Source: Amarobacillus sp046328225 (GTDB taxonomy: Bacteria; Chloroflexota; Dehalococcoidia; Tepidiformales; Tepidiformaceae). From it: a stretch of 64,000 nucleotides of DNA. The stretch spans positions 1-64,000 of the forward strand of contig JAXLWZ010000011.1 in assembly GCA_046328225.1 (NCBI GenBank), in the 5' to 3' direction. Under the pieces are notes generated by a model. It had not been told where the DNA came from, made no database searches, and saw nothing but the letters and a program-made list of their open reading frames with translations. This document shows positions 47,580-55,468 of this stretch, in pieces; position 1 is the first letter of the stretch, and each line of letters opens with the position of its first letter. The position numbers were made by a program, and so were the translations under genes.

Positions 47580-48191
47580 GTGGCCGTCCACCTCGTGCGC
47601 CACGGCGAAGCGTTCGCCAGCTTCGACCACCTGGACCCGGGGCTCTCCGAACGCGGTCACCGGCAGGCGGCGCACGTGGCCGAATGGGCGAAGGGCACGA
47701 ACGCCCGCCGGCTGGTCGTCTCGCCCCTGCAACGCACGCGCGAAACGGCCGCGCCCATCGCCGCCACGCTCGGCATCGAAGCGGAGTATCGCGACCAAGT
47801 GGCCGAGGTGTTCGACCCCACGACGCCCGTGGCCGAGCGCGTGGCCATGCTCCCGGACTTCATCGCCTCGCGCTGGAGCGAACAGCCGGCGGGGCTGCGG
47901 GCATGGCGCCGCCGCGTGGTCGAAACCGTGACCGCCCTCGCGCAAGATGCCGAAACCGCGGGCCACGACGTCATCATCGTGTCGCACTTCGTGGCCATCG
48001 GCGCGGTCATCGGCGAAGCGACGGGCGAGGATGCGATCATCCCCGTGCCCATGGCGAACGCCGCCATCACCACCCTCGAAGCGCACGCCGGCGGCCTCCG
48101 CCTGCTCCACGCCGCAAGTACGGCCCACCTCCCGCCCGAGCTCGTCACCGGCATGAGCAGCGCCATCGCCGGCCTCGTCCCGCCCCCCTGA
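47580..48191 (+). CDS. histidine phosphatase family protein
   Basis: 203 residues. The phosphohistidine motif is LVRHGEAFASF at the N-terminus. SPLQRTRETAAPIAATLG gives the second Arg, and VSHFVAIGAVIGEATG gives the second catalytic His. Members remove phosphate from small molecules or proteins; the substrate is not evident. GTG 47580 starts two bases after the carbonic anhydrase stop and has no clear ribosome binding site, so coupling is likely. Confidence 0.88.
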   Translation: MAVHLVRHGEAFASFDHLDPGLSERGHRQAAHVAEWAKGTNARRLVVSPLQRTRETAAPIAATLGIEAEYRDQVAEVFDPTTPVAERVAMLPDFIASRWSEQPAGLRAWRRRVVETVTALAQDAETAGHDVIIVSHFVAIGAVIGEATGEDAIIPVPMANAAITTLEAHAGGLRLLHAASTAHLPPELVTGMSSAIAGLVPPP

Positions 48192-48200
48192 GGGGGCGGG
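48179..48200 (+). terminator. hairpin at the histidine phosphatase stop codon, copy 1
   Basis: CCCGCCCCC and GGGGGCGGG pair around CTGA, whose TGA is the stop codon itself. GGGTGGT follows. A very similar hairpin plus GGGTGGTA tail lies at 50179. Confidence 0.5.
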
Positions 48201-48270
48201 GGGTGGTGGCCTACATCGGTACGACATTGCCTCTTGCCGGACATGCAATTGTCGAGCTATAACACGGGCC

Positions 48271-50172
48271 GTGCGGCGAATCACCCTGCTCCTGTTCGTG
48301 ATCGGCCTCAGCCTAACCTTTGCGGCGGTCCTGCCCGGGCACAGGGAGACCGGCCACGCGGGCCCGGCCGAAGTGCGGGGCGGCACACGGCTCGTGATTC
48401 CCAGCATCTCTTCCGAACCGCCACCCCGCGAAGGCCCCCCCGCCGTGGGCGAAGTCGGCCGCCTCGTGACGGGCGGCCGCTCCGCGAAGGCGGAATTGCG
48501 CCAAGGCGAGCCGCTGGCGACCGGGTTCGTGATCCCCCGCACGGTCACGGTCTACGTTCCGGCGGACGGCCTCTCAAGGACGAGTACCGTCGAGGTCCGG
48601 AACGACTCCCCGGGTTCGTTGCCGGCCGCGTATGAGAAGACCGGCGGCTTCACCGTGGACCTCGGCGGCGCCACGCTCACGCGCGGCATCGTCCTTGAGG
48701 TCGCCGGCCACGCCGGTGAGGTCTTCCTGCACCAGGACGACTCAGGCGAATGGGAGGAGATTCCCACCGAGTACGCCAACGGCCGGCTATACGGCTACGG
48801 GCTGAGTGCCTCCCAGTTCGCGACGGCGAAGAAGAAGAGCCCCCCGCCGCTGAAGAAGCTCACCGGCGAATGCTTCGTCGCCGGCTTTACCGGCTGGCGC
48901 GTCGCCCCGGGGCCGGAGTCGCCTTACTGGGATACGCCCGACACCAAGGAAGACAAGAGCACCGCCGACTCAGTGAATAAATCGTCGGACATCAAGTTCA
49001 TCATCAACGACAGCAAGCTTCCCGGGGCGATGTGGCGGCATTACCAGACGAAGGATGCCTATAAGGCGCTCAAGGCGAAGGCCAGCGATGGCCACCGCAT
49101 CGTGATTATTGGACACTCAGCCGGAGGAGCCGCCGGACTGCTTGTTGCTTCCATGCTCCAGAACGACGGGATTCCAGTAGAGTTGTTCGTCGGTCTCGAC
49201 ACATTCACTGGCAGCAGAGCCGACATGGATAAGAACGTTGCCAAGGTAAGTGCAGCAGCGCCTGCATACGTTACACGCTTCTCCGGAGCCGTACCGACCA
49301 ACGTGGTGGGCGTTTTGAACTTCTACCAGCGAACGGATTGGTTCTATTGGGGCAACACCGTCGACACCAATGCCCCGACTCGCCTACTCCGCGATGTGAT
49401 CGTCACAGATGGCGGCCATGGCGACGTGCCAAAGCGAGCACGGACGACCCAATTTGTCGATGACGCGTTCGAGGCCACCTGCGGCGATCTGTCGACACCA
49501 ACACCCACTCCCACGCAACCATCGACACCGACAGCGACACGAACGGCAACGGCGACGGCAACCCCGACACCAACCCGCACCCCAACTCCTCCGCCGACCC
49601 CGACCCCGACGCGGACACCCACGCCCCCGCCACCCTCCGGAGGCGGCGCGCCGACCATCTACACGCTCGGGTGCTCGCCCAAGAACGTCGATGTCGACGA
49701 ACAGGTCGTTTGCCTGTCGGACGGCACCGGGACGGTCACGAGCCTGACGTGGTCGGCGCCCGGCGGGTCGCCAAGCTCCGACTCGTCGTACTCCATCTGG
49801 TTCGCTACGCGCTACGCTACGACGGGCCAGAAGACCATCACGCTCACGGCGTGCAACTACTCGGCCTGCACGAGCCGGAGCGAGAACATCACCGTCGGCT
49901 CGCCGGGCCCGTCGTGCTCGCCACCGTCGCGGCCGGACATCCACTGGGGCTTTCCCCAGGGCAATTTCGCCGGGTTCCGGTGGGTCTGGACGTCATCGCC
50001 CACCGAGGGCAACTGCCGCATCTCGTACTACGATGTCTATTACAACGGCACCTGGCATGCGAAGACGAACACGTACCTCGACGCGCCCAACGCGAACCCG
50101 GCCTGCATCACCGTGGTCGCGGTGAACGTCGTAGGCGGCCGCTCTCCGAGCGCGGAGCGTTGTTACCCCTGA
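48271..50172 (+). CDS. secreted alpha/beta hydrolase with Thr/Pro linker and C-terminal Ig/fibronectin-like domains
   Basis: 633 residues. The signal peptide is RRITLLLFVIGLSLTFAAVL. A hydrolase region has the nucleophile elbow IIGHSAGGAAGLL at 281-286 (Ser283) and a likely His in DGGHGDVP. A Thr/Pro linker of about 50 residues follows (TPTPTPTQPSTPTATRTAT is its first part). Two C-terminal beta domains come next: one PKD/Ig-like with CSPKNVDVDEQVVCL, and one with paired Cys. The substrate is unknown; lipase, esterase or surface processing are possible. GTG 48271 has no ribosome binding site. Base composition drops in GC between about 48940 and 49480, so the catalytic part looks acquired. Confidence 0.75.
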   Translation: MRRITLLLFVIGLSLTFAAVLPGHRETGHAGPAEVRGGTRLVIPSISSEPPPREGPPAVGEVGRLVTGGRSAKAELRQGEPLATGFVIPRTVTVYVPADGLSRTSTVEVRNDSPGSLPAAYEKTGGFTVDLGGATLTRGIVLEVAGHAGEVFLHQDDSGEWEEIPTEYANGRLYGYGLSASQFATAKKKSPPPLKKLTGECFVAGFTGWRVAPGPESPYWDTPDTKEDKSTADSVNKSSDIKFIINDSKLPGAMWRHYQTKDAYKALKAKASDGHRIVIIGHSAGGAAGLLVASMLQNDGIPVELFVGLDTFTGSRADMDKNVAKVSAAAPAYVTRFSGAVPTNVVGVLNFYQRTDWFYWGNTVDTNAPTRLLRDVIVTDGGHGDVPKRARTTQFVDDAFEATCGDLSTPTPTPTQPSTPTATRTATATATPTPTRTPTPPPTPTPTRTPTPPPPSGGGAPTIYTLGCSPKNVDVDEQVVCLSDGTGTVTSLTWSAPGGSPSSDSSYSIWFATRYATTGQKTITLTACNYSACTSRSENITVGSPGPSCSPPSRPDIHWGFPQGNFAGFRWVWTSSPTEGNCRISYYDVYYNGTWHAKTNTYLDAPNANPACITVVAVNVVGGRSPSAERCYP

Positions 50173-50178
50173 CTCTGT

Positions 50179-50200
50179 CCCGCCCACCTGAGGGGGGCGG
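50179..50200 (+). terminator. hairpin after the hydrolase gene, copy 2
   Basis: CCGCCC and GGGCGG pair, with inner pairs around CTGA, followed by TGGGTGGTA. Same design as copy 1. Confidence 0.45.
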
Positions 50201-50240
50201 TGGGTGGTACGCTCGCGCGAGCCTTGTCCCGGAGAGCGCG

Positions 50241-50771
50241 ATGCCCGGCCCTGAGTCCACCTTGCTGTTCGATGGTGATGGCTTTTCCCGCGCGCTCGGC
50301 GAACGGCACCGGCAGGGGAACATGTGGGTCGTCTGGAGCGACCTTGAGCCGCCCTCGCACCCGGCGCGCTTCTGGGGGTGGATTGTGGCGCCCGGCGGCG
50401 GCGGCGCCGTCCGCGCGGTCGCGAACCCGCTGCCGGACGAGCTGCACACGAACCTCCGCATCGACATCTATCTGCACATCGGCGAGAGCCAGGCGGGCGC
50501 CTACGAGACGGTCGAGCGCAAACGGGTGCGCGAAGGGCACGCCCTTCTCGGCAGCGTGCTCTTCAACCGCGAGGAGCCGCTCCTGGTGGGCGAACTCGCG
50601 GCGGCGCTGAAGGGCGGCGCCACCATCGCCGCCGCCGACTACCTCGCCGCGAATGCCATCCGCCCCGTGTTCGAACGCGCGCGTGCCACCCTCCCGGAGC
50701 CAGACCGCGCCTCACACACCCTCCTCGAAAGCGCCGCCCTCCGCGAACTGGACCTCGTGCTCGAGGAGTAG
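50241..50771 (+). CDS. hypothetical protein
   Basis: 176 residues without signal peptide or membrane helix. Segments such as SRALGERHRQGNMWVVWSDL and RIDIYLHIGESQAGAYETVE suggest an alpha-beta fold, but no family is recognised. ATG 50241 has GGAGA five to six bases upstream. It is convergent with the antitoxin gene (stop codons one base apart). Confidence 0.7.
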   Translation: MPGPESTLLFDGDGFSRALGERHRQGNMWVVWSDLEPPSHPARFWGWIVAPGGGGAVRAVANPLPDELHTNLRIDIYLHIGESQAGAYETVERKRVREGHALLGSVLFNREEPLLVGELAAALKGGATIAAADYLAANAIRPVFERARATLPEPDRASHTLLESAALRELDLVLEE

Positions 50772-50772
50772 C

Positions 50773-51129
50773 TCAGCCGCCGGCCTGGGCGAGTGGGGGC
50801 AGATCGGGTGCGAGGGCTCGCTTGCGGGCGCGGCTCGCTTCTTCGGCAGTCGCGGGACGCGCGGAGAATTCGAACACGAACCCAGCGCTTCGTAGCAGCC
50901 GGCCCAGCTTCTGGATGGACGGGTTGGCGATGCCCGATTCGAGCTGCGAGATGTACGCCTGAGACACACCTGCCCGGCGCGCGAACTCCGCCTGCGTCAG
51001 GCCGAGGTCTATGCGGATCCGGGCCAACATCAGCGCCAGCTCGCGCGAAGGCCGCAGGTCCGCCAACCGCTCGGCGACGGCCGGTTCCTGCTCCAGTTCG
51101 GAAACCAGGTCCTCGAAGGTCGTGGTCAT
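50773..51129 (-). CDS. HigA-like XRE-family antitoxin
   Basis: 118 residues. The helix-turn-helix is at about 45-100 (RIDLGLTQAEFARRAGVSQA, ISQLESGIANPSIQKLGRLL). An acidic N-terminal segment (TTTFEDLVSELEQEPAVAE) is typical of antitoxins that wrap the toxin. It follows the toxin gene with an ATGA overlap, the order of HigBA-type modules. It should repress the shared promoter at 51528-51533. Confidence 0.88.
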   Translation of the reverse strand: MTTTFEDLVSELEQEPAVAERLADLRPSRELALMLARIRIDLGLTQAEFARRAGVSQAYISQLESGIANPSIQKLGRLLRSAGFVFEFSARPATAEEASRARKRALAPDLPPLAQAGG

Positions 51130-51521
51130 TGGTCCTCTCCTTCTGACGGGTGCCCCGTGGCGAGCCACTCGTCGAGGCGCTCCAGCGCGCGATCGATGTA
51201 CTTCTTGCTCCCTTTCGTCATCTCGTCCTTCCGGATGACATCGAGCAACACAAACCCGTCCTCTCCCGGCACGGGCGCGAACAGCACGCGATGGGCCGGC
51301 CGGCCACTCGCGCGCATTTCCCACAGCTCCGCGCCGCCTTCCACGTGCCGAAGCACATCGAAACGTCCGAGCCCGCGGTTCGCACCATGCTCCTCCAGCA
51401 TTCGCACGCCCGTGACGATCGCCGAGAATGCCTCGGGAGCGCTGCGGGCCAGAGCCTTCAACGCCCTGCCAACGACCTCGTCTCCGTCTGCCGAGCCGTA
51501 CAGGTAGACCGTGAACTGCAC
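51126..51521 (-). CDS. HigB-like / phage Gp49-family toxin
   Basis: 131 residues. A RelE/HigB-superfamily fold is indicated by VVGRALKALARSAPEAFSAI, LGRFDVLRHVEGGAELWEMR, HRVLFAPVPGEDGFVLLDVI and RKDEMTKGSKKYIDRALERL (the conserved F-x-KK-x-x-PxxEI-like end). Such toxins cleave mRNA at the ribosome. GTG 51521 starts six bases after a perfect TATAAT box, so the mRNA is probably leaderless. Confidence 0.85.
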   Translation of the reverse strand: MQFTVYLYGSADGDEVVGRALKALARSAPEAFSAIVTGVRMLEEHGANRGLGRFDVLRHVEGGAELWEMRASGRPAHRVLFAPVPGEDGFVLLDVIRKDEMTKGSKKYIDRALERLDEWLATGHPSEGEDQ

Positions 51522-51527
51522 GGCATC

Positions 51528-51533
51528 ATTATA
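51528..51533 (-). promoter_or_regulatory. -10 box (TATAAT) of the toxin-antitoxin operon
   Basis: A perfect consensus -10, six bases before the GTG start. It is the strongest match in the window. No good -35 was found. Confidence 0.6.
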
Positions 51534-51588
51534 ACCGATGCCTTATGAGCCGGCGCGATGCCCTCGCTCGCCGGCCCGGGGTTGCCCT

Positions 51589-51616
51589 CTCAGCACTCAG
51601 CACTCAGCACTCAGTA
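51589..51616 (+). repeat. CTCAGCA heptad array interrupted by the IS element
   Basis: Three CTCAGCA heptads and a fourth CTCAGTA (51610-51616), whose TA is the IS target. The array resumes in phase at 52826 on the far side of the element. A GGGGTTGCC half-core lies just left (about 51578-51586). Confidence 0.85.
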
Positions 51617-52825
51617 GTCCTCCACCTAAACGGGTGTCGGAATTGGCGCGGCCATGACGCGGCAGAGGGAGCGGCTCGTCCAATTGAAGGGATGAGCCGC
51701 TTTGTTCCAGCGTTCGACGAAGCCCTCGATGGTGTCGGCAAGCGCGGCGGCACTGGGATGGTTGGGACGCGCCAGCAGCTTGCGCTGGAGGATGCCAAAC
51801 CACTGCTCGACCTGGTTCAGCCAGGAGCAATGCACCGGCGGGAAGTGCGGCACGAAGCGGGGATGCTCCCGGAACCATGCCGTCGCCAGCTTGCCCTTGT
51901 GCACGCGCAGGTTGTCGAGCACGAGATGGATGGTGAGCGAAGGGTCCAGGCTGGCATCGAGGTATTCGAGGAAGCCGACGAACTCGGACGCGCGCTTGCG
52001 CGACGCCGTGCCGCGCGAGCACCTGCCCACAGCGGGTATCGAAGGCGGCGAAGAGGTTCAGCGCCCCTCGCCGGCCGTATTCGTGCTCCATGCGGACGGG
52101 CCTTCCCGGGGCTGCGGGATGCGTCGGCGCCGTCCGCGGCCGGGGCTGGAGACTCGTCTTCTCATCCACGCACAGCACCCGTTCATCGGCGGCGAGCGGC
52201 CCGGTGTAGAGCGCGAGGATGTCGGCCACCTGCTGGCGGTACTGCTGGTCGCGCGGGACTTTCGGTGAGAGCCAGGCCTGGACGCGCCAGGGCCGCAGGC
52301 TGTGGCGGGCGAGCACGCGTCGCACCGTCTCGCGCGAGATCTGTTTGACGATGCCATCATCCTGCAGCTGGCGAGCGATCTCGGTGCAGTCCCACTGCGA
52401 CAGCGGAGCATCGCGCTCGGCCGGCAGTTCGCAGGCGATTTTCACGATCTCGACGGCAACCTCAGGGGGAAAAGACCGGCTTGCGGCCGCGCCCAGGGCA
52501 TCCTTGAGGCCCGCGATGCCGAACTCCAGGTAGCGTCGCGCCCACTTGCGCACGATCCGGACGCCGAGGCCACAGCGCTCGGCCGTCTCCTTCTCGCTGA
52601 GCTTCATATCGAGGTAGAGGATGGCCATCGTCCTCCTCCATTCGCCGACGGGCAGGGTGTACTGGCGGCTCTGCTGCCGAAGGAGCGCCCGCTCCTCGTG
52701 GGTAAGGCAAACGTTGAAACCAAGGGGCCGGCCGCGGCGCATGAGACCTCCAACGCCACCGGCCCCAAGTATGCCCTTTCGATCACCCCCTCAGCAATTC
52801 CGCCATCCATTCCCGTGCGGCGCTA
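51615..52825 (-). mobile_element. IS630-family insertion sequence
   Basis: About 1.2 kb bounded by TA dinucleotides, the target used by IS630-type elements. The ends are imperfect inverted repeats of about 31 bases, sharing CGGAATTG at matched positions (51639-51646 region and its mirror near 52795-52802). It contains one transposase gene broken by a frameshift. Flanking DNA is a CTCAGCA heptad array that becomes continuous once the element and one TA copy are removed. Confidence 0.85.
51626..52742 (-). pseudogene. IS630-family transposase with frameshift
   Basis: The N-terminal frame from ATG 52742 (GGAGGT four bases upstream) has a helix-turn-helix (LSEKETAERCGLGVRIVRKW) and the first catalytic Asp in VLCVDEKTS. 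Near 52009-52015 the frame changes; the second frame continues ASRKRASEFVGFLEYLDASL with the second Asp in HLVLDNLRVHKGK and the Glu in LNQVEQWFG. All three DDE residues survive, so a one-base indel or a programmed frameshift could both explain it. A new IS copy with a recent single-base lesion is the simpler reading. Confidence 0.8.
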
Positions 52826-52860
52826 CTCAGCACTTCGAAACTGGGCCTGGGAACTCGCTC
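52826..52860 (+). repeat. right half of the interrupted heptad array
   Basis: CTCAGCA-CTT continues the array from 51589-51616, followed by GGGCCTGGGAACT, a remnant of the GGGAACT type. Confidence 0.75.
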
Positions 52861-52919
52861 CCTCGACAGCGAACGCGCGAACGGCCACGATCGCGCGCAC
52901 CCACTCGCCCGGAGGCCGC

Positions 52920-53918
52920 ATGGCCGAGATCCCCGTCGCCATCACCTTCCCCGTCGCGCCCGAGATCGTCGATCGCATCGCCGCCATCGACCCGCGCATT
53001 CGCATCCTCGATTTCCCTGCCGCCGCCCTGCGCGCCGGCACCGAGCTCCCGCCCGAGGAGAAGGCGCGCGCCCTCGCCACCATCGCCGAGGCCGAGGTCG
53101 GCTTCGGGCCCGCGCGCATCCCGCCGGAGTATCTGCGCGCGGCGGTGAACCTGAAGTGGTTCCAGTGCATCGTCGCGGGCGCCGATGCGCTCGTGAAGGA
53201 GGGCCTCGTCGGCCAGCACTTCGTCGTCACGAACGCGAGCGGCCTGTCCTCGGTGAACATCGCCGAGTACTGCATGGCGGCGATGCTCATCTGGTCGAAG
53301 CGGCTGGACCTGGCCGTCCGCCAGCAGGTCGAGCACCGCTGGCAGGGCCGCCAGACGAGCGAGATCATGGGCCGGACCGTCGGCATCGCGGGGATGGGCG
53401 CCATCGGCCGCGAGCTCGCCCGCCGCGCCCGCGCCTTCGGCATGCGCGTCATCGCCAGCCGCCGCACCATCCAGCCCGGCGATACCGACCCGGACTGCGA
53501 CCTCCTCGTCCCCTACGGCGACCTCGATGTCCTCCTGCGCGAATCCGACTACCTCGTGCTCTGCGTGCCGCTCACGCCCGAGACGCACCACCTCATCGGC
53601 GCGAACGAGCTGGCCCGCATGAAGCCCTCCGCCTGCCTGGTGAACATCGCGCGCGGCCCCGTCGTCGACCAGGAGGCGCTCATCGAGGCGCTGCGGGCGA
53701 ACACCATCGCGGGCGCCATCCTCGATGTCACCGACCCGGAACCGCTGCCCGCCGATGACTCGCTCTGGGATGCGCCGAACGTGATGATCACGCCGCACGT
53801 CTCGGGGTCGGTCGAAGGGTACGGGCACCGTGCGGCCGAGATCTTCCTCGCGAACCTGCGGCGCTACTGCGCGGGCGAGCCCCTCGAGCACGTGGTCGAC
53901 CCCGTCCTCGGGTACTGA
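52920..53918 (+). CDS. D-isomer specific 2-hydroxyacid dehydrogenase
   Basis: 332 residues. The NAD-binding domain has TVGIAGMGAIGRELARRARA. The catalytic triad is Arg in VNIARGPVVD, Glu in DVTDPEPLP and His in ITPHVSGSVEG. It oxidises or reduces a 2-hydroxy/2-oxo acid pair; specificity is not readable. ATG 52920 has GGAGG five bases upstream. Confidence 0.9.
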   Translation: MAEIPVAITFPVAPEIVDRIAAIDPRIRILDFPAAALRAGTELPPEEKARALATIAEAEVGFGPARIPPEYLRAAVNLKWFQCIVAGADALVKEGLVGQHFVVTNASGLSSVNIAEYCMAAMLIWSKRLDLAVRQQVEHRWQGRQTSEIMGRTVGIAGMGAIGRELARRARAFGMRVIASRRTIQPGDTDPDCDLLVPYGDLDVLLRESDYLVLCVPLTPETHHLIGANELARMKPSACLVNIARGPVVDQEALIEALRANTIAGAILDVTDPEPLPADDSLWDAPNVMITPHVSGSVEGYGHRAAEIFLANLRRYCAGEPLEHVVDPVLGY

Positions 53919-53933
53919 AGCGGCCGCCGGGCC

Positions 53934-53939
53934 TATGCT
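53934..53939 (+). promoter_or_regulatory. -10 box (TATGCT), leaderless start
   Basis: Seven bases lie between the box and the ATG at 53947. The earlier ATG 53935 lies inside the box. Confidence 0.5.
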
Positions 53940-53946
53940 GGCGCGG

Positions 53947-55278
53947 ATGCGCGCGAAGCGGGCCAACGGCGCTACGCACCACCCCGGCGAGGCCGTCCGC
54001 CGCGACCTGCGCGTCCTCATCCGCGCCTCGCGGGAGGCACGCAAGGGCGCCGGCGGGCTGGGACCCGGGCTCATCACCGGTGTCGCCGACGACGACCCGT
54101 CGGGCATCTCGACCTACACCATCACCGGCGCCGCCCACGGCTACAGCCTGCTCTGGACCAGCCTCGCGACCTTGCCGATGAACGTCGCCGTGCAGACCCT
54201 GTGCGCGCGCCTCGGCATCGTCAGCGGGCGAGGGCTTGCCGCGGTGACGGCGGAGCGCTTCGGTCGCCGCGCGCTCTGGCCGCTCGTGGCGATGCTGCTC
54301 GTGGCGAACATCGTGAACATCGGCGCCGACCTGGGCGCGATCGCGGCGGCGGTGGACCTGCTCACGGGCATCCCCGCGGGCTGGCTCGTGCTCCCCATCG
54401 GCGCCGGTCTCGCGCTCATGGAAGTCGTCATCCCCTATCCCACGCTGGCACGCGTGCTGAAGCTGCTCACCCTCGTGATCTTCGCGTATGTCGCGGGTGC
54501 GTTCGTTTCGAACCCGGACTGGGGCGCGGCCGCGAAGGCGACGGTGGTCCCGCGGATGACCTTCGACCGCGACGGCATCACCGCGATCGTCGCCATCCTC
54601 GGCACCACCATCTCGCCCTACCTGTTCTTCTGGCAGGCCTCGGAGGAGGTCGAGGAGGAGGAGCGCATCGGCGTGTCGCCAGCGACGGCGACGCGCGAGC
54701 GGCTGCGCGGACTCGTGCGCGCCTCGCACTGGGACGTGATCACGGGCATGGCGATGGCGAACGTCGGCTTCTACTTCGTCGTCCTCACCTCCGCGGCGAC
54801 GCTGGGGGCGACGGGCCAGCACGACATCGAGACCGCCGCCGAGGCCGCGGAAGCGCTGCGGCCGCTCGCGGGCAGCGGCGCGACGGTGCTCTTCGCGGCC
54901 GGGATCATCGGCACGGGGTTGCTGGCGGTGCCCGTGCTCGCGGGGTCGGCCGGGTATGCCGTCGCCGAGCTGTTTGGGTGGCGCGAAGGGCTGAACGAAA
55001 GCCTCCGCCGCGCGCCCCAGTTCTACGCCGTGATCGCGCTCTCGACACTGCTCGGCATCGCCATCAGCCTCAGCGGGCTCCCGGAGATGCGCGCGCTCTA
55101 CCTGGCGGCGATCGTGAACGGCGTGACCGCGCCAATCGTGCTCGCGTTCATCATGTTCGCCGCCCACGACCGCCGCGTGCTGGGCGAATTCGTCCCCGGC
55201 CCGCTGCTGCTCGGCGCGGGCTGGCTCACGACCGCGGCGATGGCGGCCGCCGCGATCGCGCTGTTCGTCACGGTGTGA
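53947..55278 (+). CDS. NRAMP-related divalent metal transporter (NRMT-like)
   Basis: 443 residues, about 11 membrane helices of the LeuT/NRAMP fold. In helix 1 the canonical DPGN metal site reads DPSG (GVADDDPSGISTYT). In helix 6 the canonical MPH reads SPY (GTTISPYLFFWQASEEVEEE). Loss of the Asn and the soft Met ligand argues against Mn/Fe selectivity. I recall such changes in NRAMP-related Mg transporters, so Mg is a reasonable guess. The stop is followed directly by a TTCCCAG-type heptad array. Confidence 0.85.
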   Translation: MRAKRANGATHHPGEAVRRDLRVLIRASREARKGAGGLGPGLITGVADDDPSGISTYTITGAAHGYSLLWTSLATLPMNVAVQTLCARLGIVSGRGLAAVTAERFGRRALWPLVAMLLVANIVNIGADLGAIAAAVDLLTGIPAGWLVLPIGAGLALMEVVIPYPTLARVLKLLTLVIFAYVAGAFVSNPDWGAAAKATVVPRMTFDRDGITAIVAILGTTISPYLFFWQASEEVEEEERIGVSPATATRERLRGLVRASHWDVITGMAMANVGFYFVVLTSAATLGATGQHDIETAAEAAEALRPLAGSGATVLFAAGIIGTGLLAVPVLAGSAGYAVAELFGWREGLNESLRRAPQFYAVIALSTLLGIAISLSGLPEMRALYLAAIVNGVTAPIVLAFIMFAAHDRRVLGEFVPGPLLLGAGWLTTAAMAAAAIALFVTV

Positions 55279-55404
55279 GTTCCCAGTAGCAAGTTCCCGG
55301 TTCCCAGGCGGCAACCCCGGCGCGAGTCCGTCTCCCCCGGTGGGGCCTTCTCCCCGTACGGGGCCGATCCCCTGGGAACTGGGAACTGGGAACTGGGAAC
55401 TCGG
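55279..55404 (+). repeat. composite heptad-repeat element, copy 3
   Basis: Begins right after the transporter stop. Minus-strand-sense heptads (AGTTCCC, AGTAGCA, AGTTCCC, GGTTCCC) come first. Then a core opens with GGCAACCCC and ends GGGGCCGATCCCC, and four GGGAACT heptads follow (about 55374-55402). No purine block is present. The two flanking arrays are inverted relative to each other. Confidence 0.8.
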
Positions 55405-55405
55405 G

Positions 55406-55411
55406 TAAGAT
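55406..55411 (+). promoter_or_regulatory. -10 box (TAAGAT) of the patatin gene
   Basis: It abuts the heptad array and lies 57 bases before the ATG at 55469, which has its own GGGAGAG. Confidence 0.35.
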
Positions 55412-55468
55412 GGCGCCTCATACCGGGAGCCGTTCGCGGCTCGATTCAGGGACAAGGGAGAGCGAGAG

